From Trichosphaerium sp. ATCC 40318 (lineage: Eukaryota; Discosea; Flabellinia; Trichosidae), in NCBI GenBank assembly GCA_038496445.1, contig JALMLS010000186.1, positions 102,882-166,881 on the forward strand: 64,000 nt of DNA, written 5' to 3'. The notes beneath the pieces are model-generated. The model saw only the letters and a program-made list of their open reading frames with translations, was not told where the DNA came from and made no database searches. The translations under genes and the position numbers were made by a program. Below, in pieces: positions 58,201 through 64,000 of the stretch (its first letter is position 1; every line of letters begins with the position of its first letter).

Positions 58201-60447
58201 ATTGAAATCATACTTTATAGTGTAAATGAGTTCTAACAATTTGTACAGTCACCTCGAAGCGCCAGCAATGACACCAAAATGAAATAAAAAACCTATGACT
58301 TTCTAATATTTATTACCTGCGTTTCTTCATCGCTCTTAGGACCTTCACTCATCTCTTCCTTTTCCTTATAGGAATCAGACATACTACTCGCACTTTGTTT
58401 AGATGAGTAGTCAGATTCATATCCCTACAAAACAAAAAATCTAATGAACAACAGAGCGAAAACAGTTAACAAAAACAAAAGTGTTTTGTCTTTTAATCAA
58501 AAAAAAAATCATTAAAGAAGGATCACAGTGCAACCAATCTCAACAACCTATGACAGTACCCAAGCAAAGGGATAACATTTATAAATAAACTTACCGATGT
58601 AACGCTATTACTACTTGATCGAGTCCTTCTGCGACGTTTTGGTAAACCAAAACTATTCAACTTGCTACTCTTCAACAACCGTTTTTTTGCAGTCTCCTTA
58701 GCTTTTCTTGTAGTTGTCCTACGCCGCCAAATAGTATTTTTATTCTTCGCTCTAGATGCAGTCTCTACTTGCTTTTTTTTATCAACCGTAGACCCAGAAG
58801 AACGTAAAGATAACCTACGCCTACTTCCTATAATCTCATCTGATAGATCAACGTCCTCCAACGAAGAAAATTCCTGGCTTTCATCCTCTTCCTAATACCC
58901 AAAAAAAAACGCGTCAGAGAGACAAGGGACAAACCTAATGGTTGTTGCAAAACGCCAAATTAAATCAACTTGTGCCAAGCACACTAATTTACGCCAAAGC
59001 TGGTTGATCCAAGATAATACAATGTTGATAGATAATAATTCTTCGTACCGAACTTGATTCTTCTTCTTCTTCTGATGACTCATCCTCTGAAGATTCCACT
59101 GATTCTGAAGACGATGAAGACTCATACACAGGGTACTTTCTTGGTCTTCCTGGACCTCTCTTTTTTTTCACAGGTACCTTGAATTTAGTAAATTACATGC
59201 ATTTGAGCTCCCATAAAAAAATAATGATTCAACAAATCAATAAAAAAAATAAAGTCGAAGAAGCCATGTGATATATAAGTTTCCAAGAAGAAATTATGAA
59301 TATACACGTACAACTTTACTCTTTTTCTTTCTAGCAGCGATCATTTTTTTCAAAGCTCTAGTTAATATCTATTAGCAGTTGATCAAAAAAACGGAAAAAA
59401 AAATGGCTAAAAAAAAACCGTTTGATTTTAGGGACGGGTGCAAATCTTTTTTATAATTTTAGGAACATTTTATATCAACCCTATTATATTATATAAACGC
59501 AAATAAAAAGAATTTAATACCCAAAAAAAATTGGGCAGCCCAAAAAAAAAGCACAAAGTCTTTTTTTTTCACTTCGTTAACAAAAAAAATCCGAATCACT
59601 CCACTTGCCTACTACTACCTTTATCATTTCCATTTTTTCTCATAGCATGTGAACTACGTGTGGGAACCTATCACCGATTATTTACTTACACTATCACATG
59701 TACATATCACAAAAAATCAATTTTGTCAAAAAGGACAAAAAAACGCGGAATAAAAACAAACCCGAAGAAGAAAAAAAATACGTAGTTAGGTTTTTTTTGT
59801 TTCTTTTTTTTTGAGTTTACAAAAAACCGTAAATGCTTACCCGTTTCCAGTTCTTTTTTATATACTCATATGCTTCCTCTAGGGCCTCCTGGAACATTTT
59901 ATTTTTTTTCTTTGTAACAGTAAACTTTTGAAAGAACTCTTCCCATTTTTTTACTCTATCTTTAGGATCTACCCAAGCGCTACGATAGAAATAAGCGGTT
60001 TTAGAGTTTTTATCAAAAATCAAATAATTTAAAAAACATTTAAAGATAAGCACAAAACAATTCAGATGCTATTAAAATTGCTTCCACGCGACGCAATAAA
60101 TTACAACGAGTGCGTTTGTGGGTATTTTAGGAATTAGAATTTTTTTTGAGCAGCGTGAGTCTTAACTTACTAGTCGTGGCTTCCAAAAAAATATACGAGC
60201 ATTAGATCGTCGCTACCTTGTTTTTGGACATTTTCGCTCGCTTCGGTGACATCAGCTCTCTAAAAATTTGATCAGCGTTTAAAAACTTCAGAACAACACC
60301 ACGGCTATAGGAGTAAATACAGGGACGCTATGATGAATTCTCTGCGTATAAAAAGAGCTTTAAATCGTTAAAACGTACTCTGGCTGGCCAGTACGGATAC
60401 CCGATGACTTTAACCCAGCCAAGCTCTCCAAACTCCAACGCGTTCAT
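55256..60447 (-). CDS. chromatin protein: PWWP domain, C2H2 zinc fingers and about eight AT-hooks
   Basis: A long multi-exon gene. The first in-frame ATG is at 60447 (MNALEFGELGWVKVIGYPYW), giving a PWWP signature GWVKxxGYPYWPAR whose second half is in exons near 60280 and 59990-59840 (RVKKWEEFFQKF). Next come AT-hook 1 (KKKRGPGRPRKYP, about 59130-59165), Ser/Glu-acidic stretches and a basic region (about 58860-58600). Two C2H2-like fingers lie at about 57930-57860 (CVYPKC..HVDKEH) and 57820-57740 (CLYDSC..HIETNH). Further AT-hooks cluster at about 57480-56420 (GRGRPRKYP, RRGRPRKYP, KGPGRPRKYP, RGPGRPRKRS split by an intron, RRGPGRPRKD, RRRPGRPKK). The C-terminus is Pro/Gln-rich with NVGNVGNVRNMGH repeats. 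PWWP reads methylated histone H3 and AT-hooks bind the minor groove of AT-rich DNA. It acts in the nucleus. Confidence 0.78.
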
Positions 60448-60782
60448 TCCTTTACCATAGTCCGTTTGACAGGTAACGCCTTTTCTTTGTATTTCAGCCA
60501 AATGAACAAACAGAGCCAAGAGAGAAAGTGGGGAGTAACGTTAGGTGTTTTTGTGGTGCAAATGTGCGTGTGAGTAATGCGGAGGTGATTTTGCTTGACT
60601 CCCGTTTCTGAGAGTACGAGCGTGTTATTTCGAGTTGAGCGTTACGGAATCGTCTTTTATAGAGAATTACGTGTGACAGAGTCAATAACAAGATCAACAA
60701 AAGCAACAGAAAAATAAAAAGGTAAAGTCAGTGTTAGAACTAATTTGCTGAATTTATTCTATAGCGTTACAACTCTGACAGA
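60448..60782. promoter_or_regulatory. bidirectional promoter between PWWP and SH2 genes
   Basis: A 335-bp divergent intergenic region. The minus-strand frame stays open to 60519 without an ATG, so transcription of the PWWP gene probably starts there or further right. No known box is evident. Confidence 0.45.
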
Positions 60783-62695
60783 ATGCTTGGAACTTCAATG
60801 GAAATATCAGATAACTCTGGGCGTGTATTAGACAATGATTTACTTGATAGATACGTTACATATTGTTTAAATAACCTTAACTGACTGTACGTACGTTATT
60901 ATTCTTGAACGTTGGCGAGGAGGAGCCAAGCGCACCTACAACATTTGGAGGACCACCACCACGCAATACGCCTTCATCTGCAATGAGTAATTTCATTTAT
61001 TGCGTCGATTGAATAACTTTATCGCTTAGAGCGCAAAAGAGGGCGTCCAGAAGAAAGCTCATCAATATCTGAAACAAAACAAGCTTGGGAGGTATGTTGT
61101 ACAATCTGACGGTTATAATACAATACAACTTTAATTAAAATAGACTATTATAGATGGCAGCAGTATCAGGAAAAGAATTCTGGAAGGATTTAAAGAAAAA
61201 GGCTCACGGGAAGAAGAAAAAACCAACAACTTCAGTACGCTTACTTAAATTCTCTTATTATGGCTTCCTTCGCCTAAATTACATCATTTTAATTTAATTA
61301 CACCGCTTCGTACAAACACATGTTTTAGGACTCCGTACCGCTTGATATAATTGTGGATGGATTAACAAAATATGACTTACAAGAGTATGCTAAAGGGCTA
61401 AAAACACTTTTACAACAAGGTAAGATATTGTGACCTTTTATAGAGTATCTTTTTAACCTGGTACATATATTACCAATCGTGTTATTTATAAATCAAGAAT
61501 AACGTCTCCGCCCACAATAATTTTTTTTTGGACAATTCTACAAAATCTCGAAAAGTCCAAAACGTACTTGTTGTACTATCGCTTTGCGTTTTTTTCGTTT
61601 AGATAAACGATTTGTTTTGTTTTCTTGCTAATAAAACTGTTTTTAAGCTACAAATCTAACAGGAAGTGAGCAAATCGTTCCAAGGGCAAGCTGGGATATA
61701 TTTTTGATGACTTTTGGATCAGATTTACGTGTAGCATGTCACAGGTTGGGTTATTTTGTTGCAAAAGGGTACGTTGTTGTTTTGATTAAGTGTGGAGGCA
61801 GCTAAGGCAGTTTTATGTCGTTTAATGTTTTCCTTTTTTCTGTTTTGTTTTTGGCGTCTTCTTTGGTGTTTTGACTTATATCCCTATGCCTTTATTCGTG
61901 CATACAGTTAAAAGTACTGCAGAATGCTGTTGTTCTTGTTTGTTTTTTTTCTTCTTTTTTCTTTTTTTTTCGTTTGCTGTACTTCTTATTCTTCTCTTGC
62001 TTTAGTTGGTTCTTTGGTATTGTTGAGAAGACAGAGATTGAAACTTTAATGGAAATGGAGGAACCTGGTACATTTCTTCTTCGTTTGAGCACGTCAAATT
62101 CAGGTATGAAAGAAAGAAGAGCTTATGTTGTTTATGTTGTGTGAATCTTCTTTATTTTTATTTTGTTTTTCACTTTTGTACACGGTTTTTGACTTATTTT
62201 GTTTGAAGGTTTTGCTATTTCACGAGTGAATAGTGAAGGTAAAATAAGGCATCATCACAATATAAGCTTTGTTGGAGACTCTGGTTATGAAATAAAATGG
62301 TACGTTACACATGAATTTTTTTTTGGAAAATCCTTTAGTACAACCATTCCGATCGGATTCTTGTTCTTCGCTCACATAAAATACCGGTTTTGTCTGTAGA
62401 GTAAAAACTAAGGTATTTATGTGGTCTGAGAGAACAAGAATTAGAACGATTTGAATGATTCTAACTGAGTAGTTTTATAAAGGAAATCCCGACAAAAAGA
62501 AAAATAAAAGATTCGCTTTGTTCAAATTTATTTTTTGGTGCTGTCTTGTACTCACGTGTTTTTTTTTTCAGGGCCGATAATGGTAATCATACTTATCGTG
62601 ATATGGATGCATTAATTAGTTCCTTAAAACATAAACTTAAATGGGCTGTAAAAGGATCACGGTTCATGCAATATCATCATGAATTATCTGATTAA
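60783..62695 (+). CDS. SH2-domain protein with STAT-like linker-SH2 arrangement
   Basis: A spliced gene from ATG 60783 (MLGTSMEISDNSGRVLDN) to TAA 62693-62695. A short N-terminal region contains an AT-hook-like RKRGRPEE (about 61030) and a Lys-rich segment (FWKDLKKKAHGKKKKP, about 61180). It is followed by VPLDIIVDGLTKYDLQEYAK and RASWDIFLMTFGSDLR. The SH2 domain begins WFFGIVEKTEIETLM. It has the key MEEPGTFLLRLST (about 62060-62090), where the Arg of FLLRLS is the phosphotyrosine-binding residue, then FAISRVNSEGKIRHHH and a C-terminal helix (HKLKWAVKGSRFMQYHH). The GTFLLR form and the preceding W-F linker resemble STAT SH2 modules, but no coiled-coil or DNA-binding domain is seen, so it is not a full STAT. 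Confidence 0.75.
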
Positions 62696-63084
62696 AATTT
62701 ATCACCTCACGCCAAAATAGAATAGTGTGATGGTTTCTTGTAAAAATAAAGACTACTTCAGAAGTAGTTAGTTGTTGTCGAATATTAAACTTAGCATGGT
62801 TGTGAAGCTGTGAAAGTGGTTTATGTTGCTTTCAGAGCCCGTGACAAGGTATTAGGTAAAAGATGTTTTTTTTTTAACCCTAAGATAAACTGGTGTTGTT
62901 TCTTACTTCTCAATACGCATGCTGCAAGTTCGTCTTCTTTCAACCTCTTGCCTAGTTGTTGAAGGCATAACAAAAAACAGATATTGTGTGGTCCAATCCA
63001 AGAAGAAATCCCACGTGATTACTTTAATTGACTTCTTAAGCTAGAACCCGAGTAACAACAAACAACCAAAGTAATAAGTGTAAA

Positions 63085-63648
63085 ATGGACCTTATCACAT
63101 TGCCAGTTGAAATAATCGTACATATTCTTCTCCGAGGAAGGTTTACGCTACGTTCAGCTCAAACATGCCACTTTCTACATGATATCGTCCACAAGCATGT
63201 AGGATATGGCAGTATTGAAGTATCAAGCATAGATGAATTAAAAATACTGTCTGGCAGTATGCTACTACAGAATACAGCTATTTCTTTATTTAAATTGAAA
63301 CGTGTAATAAACGACAGTCACTTGCGTTTACTTACAGGTGTACACACCATCAAGTTGATTTCCTGTAAACTGATAACAGACAATGGTATCTCGGCATTGG
63401 CTGGTGTGCATACAATAAACTTGTCATTTACAAATGTTACAGATGAAGGTTTGAAGGCTTTGGCTGGTGTACATACAATTAAGTTATCAGGTACTAAGAT
63501 AACAGATGAAGGTTTGAAGGTTTTAGTTGGTGTACATTGTATCAGATTAAGGCATTGCAAATTCATAACAATTGCTGGTATCAAGCTATTATCTGGAGTC
63601 CATACAGTTTACTGGGGTAAAGGAAGGGAACCACTAGCATTGACATAG
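63085..63648 (+). CDS. F-box-like leucine-rich repeat protein (short)
   Basis: A 187-residue intronless frame with ATG 63085. It begins MDLITLPVEIIVHILLRGRF, then RSAQTCHFLHDIVHKHVGYG, closest to the genes at 907 and 30196. About five LRR units follow, and the last runs into a non-repeat end (VYWGKGREPLALT). It is half the length of the 30196 paralog, through loss of repeats rather than a visible stop or frameshift. Confidence 0.87.
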   Translation: MDLITLPVEIIVHILLRGRFTLRSAQTCHFLHDIVHKHVGYGSIEVSSIDELKILSGSMLLQNTAISLFKLKRVINDSHLRLLTGVHTIKLISCKLITDNGISALAGVHTINLSFTNVTDEGLKALAGVHTIKLSGTKITDEGLKVLVGVHCIRLRHCKFITIAGIKLLSGVHTVYWGKGREPLALT

Positions 63649-64000
63649 TGGTTATAGCTCAAACCATCTCTTAAAAATCAAGTTATAAATAAAAAAACAC
63701 TTTATCCTACACATTGCTTAGTGGGTGTAAAAGGTTGTACGGGCTGTTAATATTTAGGTAGAAACCTATTTAAATGTGTTTCTATTGGAAATGACGTGGT
63801 AGGACTAGTAGAATTAACAATCAACTAATTTGAGTATCACATTGGGACACATTTCAAACAGCAAAATGTCATTCATAAAATAATACGGATGGATACTTAC
63901 TGATCTTTCAGGCGCTATTGTACGCTATAACTAAGCCACATGTTATTGTAAAAAACCCAAGTACGAAGCTAGCCTGTTTTTACCTTAGTCGCTGATACAA
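63649..64000. other. no gene seen at right edge
   Basis: No open frame, repeat match or RNA gene could be supported in the last 350 bases. Confidence 0.4.

Noticed and set aside
58892-59125. 77-codon minus-strand frame near the AT-hook gene
   Set aside because: Alternative frame over an intron and acidic exon of the PWWP/AT-hook gene.

Overview
The window is AT-rich nuclear DNA of a unicellular eukaryote. Cellular genes are cut by many short introns (mostly about 45-90 nt, donors often GTACGT-like). A nuclear initiator tRNA is present. The gene content is eukaryotic: SH2, SET, PWWP/AT-hook, C-type lectin, ricin lectin, M12-type metalloprotease, mitochondrial carrier and a 34-kDa-type actin-bundling protein. 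The last of these recalls Amoebozoa and other amoeboid protists. I cannot place the organism more precisely from sequence alone, and exon joins below are by eye.

Two multigene families run through the whole window. One encodes an F-box-like N-terminus followed by YwqK/MORN_2-type repeats (1-717, 28427-29568, 35208-36247, 36753-38120, 44546-45289, relic at 46405). The other encodes an F-box-like N-terminus followed by about 24-residue leucine-rich repeats of the type TDEGLKALAGVHTIxLS (907-1728, 30196-31164, 45607-46329, 63085-63648, relics at 1906 and 4995). Members of the two families repeatedly sit side by side. Most lack introns, unlike their neighbours, and broken copies are common. They look like a fast-turnover set of presumptive ubiquitin-ligase adaptors.

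Region by region. 1-5.1 kb: MORN and LRR genes, then a PA-domain/multi-TM receptor-like gene. 5.3-11 kb: a beta-sandwich-type protein, two paralogous basic proteins carrying RxxS motifs, and the actin-bundling protein. 11.3-16.5 kb: a secreted ricin-GH3 glycosidase and an unknown intronless gene. 16.7-17.2 kb: a TTAA-flanked mobile element. 17.5-24.4 kb: two tandemly duplicated M12B-like metalloproteases with different membrane anchors. 25-27.4 kb: a membrane protein of unknown function. 28.4-31.2 kb: a MORN/LRR pair. 31.6-35.2 kb: a sulfatase gene fragment, then a C-type lectin gene interrupted by a second TTAA element. 35.2-38.1 kb: two convergent MORN genes. 38.7-41.1 kb: a sulfatase. 42-44.4 kb: a third metalloprotease with a ricin domain. 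44.5-46.7 kb: a MORN/LRR/MORN-relic cluster. 47-55 kb: housekeeping genes (coiled-coil protein, SLC25 carrier, enolase-phosphatase E1, SET-domain methyltransferase with an antisense initiator tRNA in an intron). 55.2-62.7 kb: a PWWP/zinc-finger/AT-hook chromatin protein divergent from an SH2 protein. 63.1-63.6 kb: a last LRR gene.

The secreted set (GH3 glycosidase, sulfatase, three metalloproteases, lectins) fits a cell that digests or binds extracellular glycoproteins. The palindrome CACGTG is far more frequent than base composition predicts, often inside introns. This is the most unusual sequence-level signal in the window.
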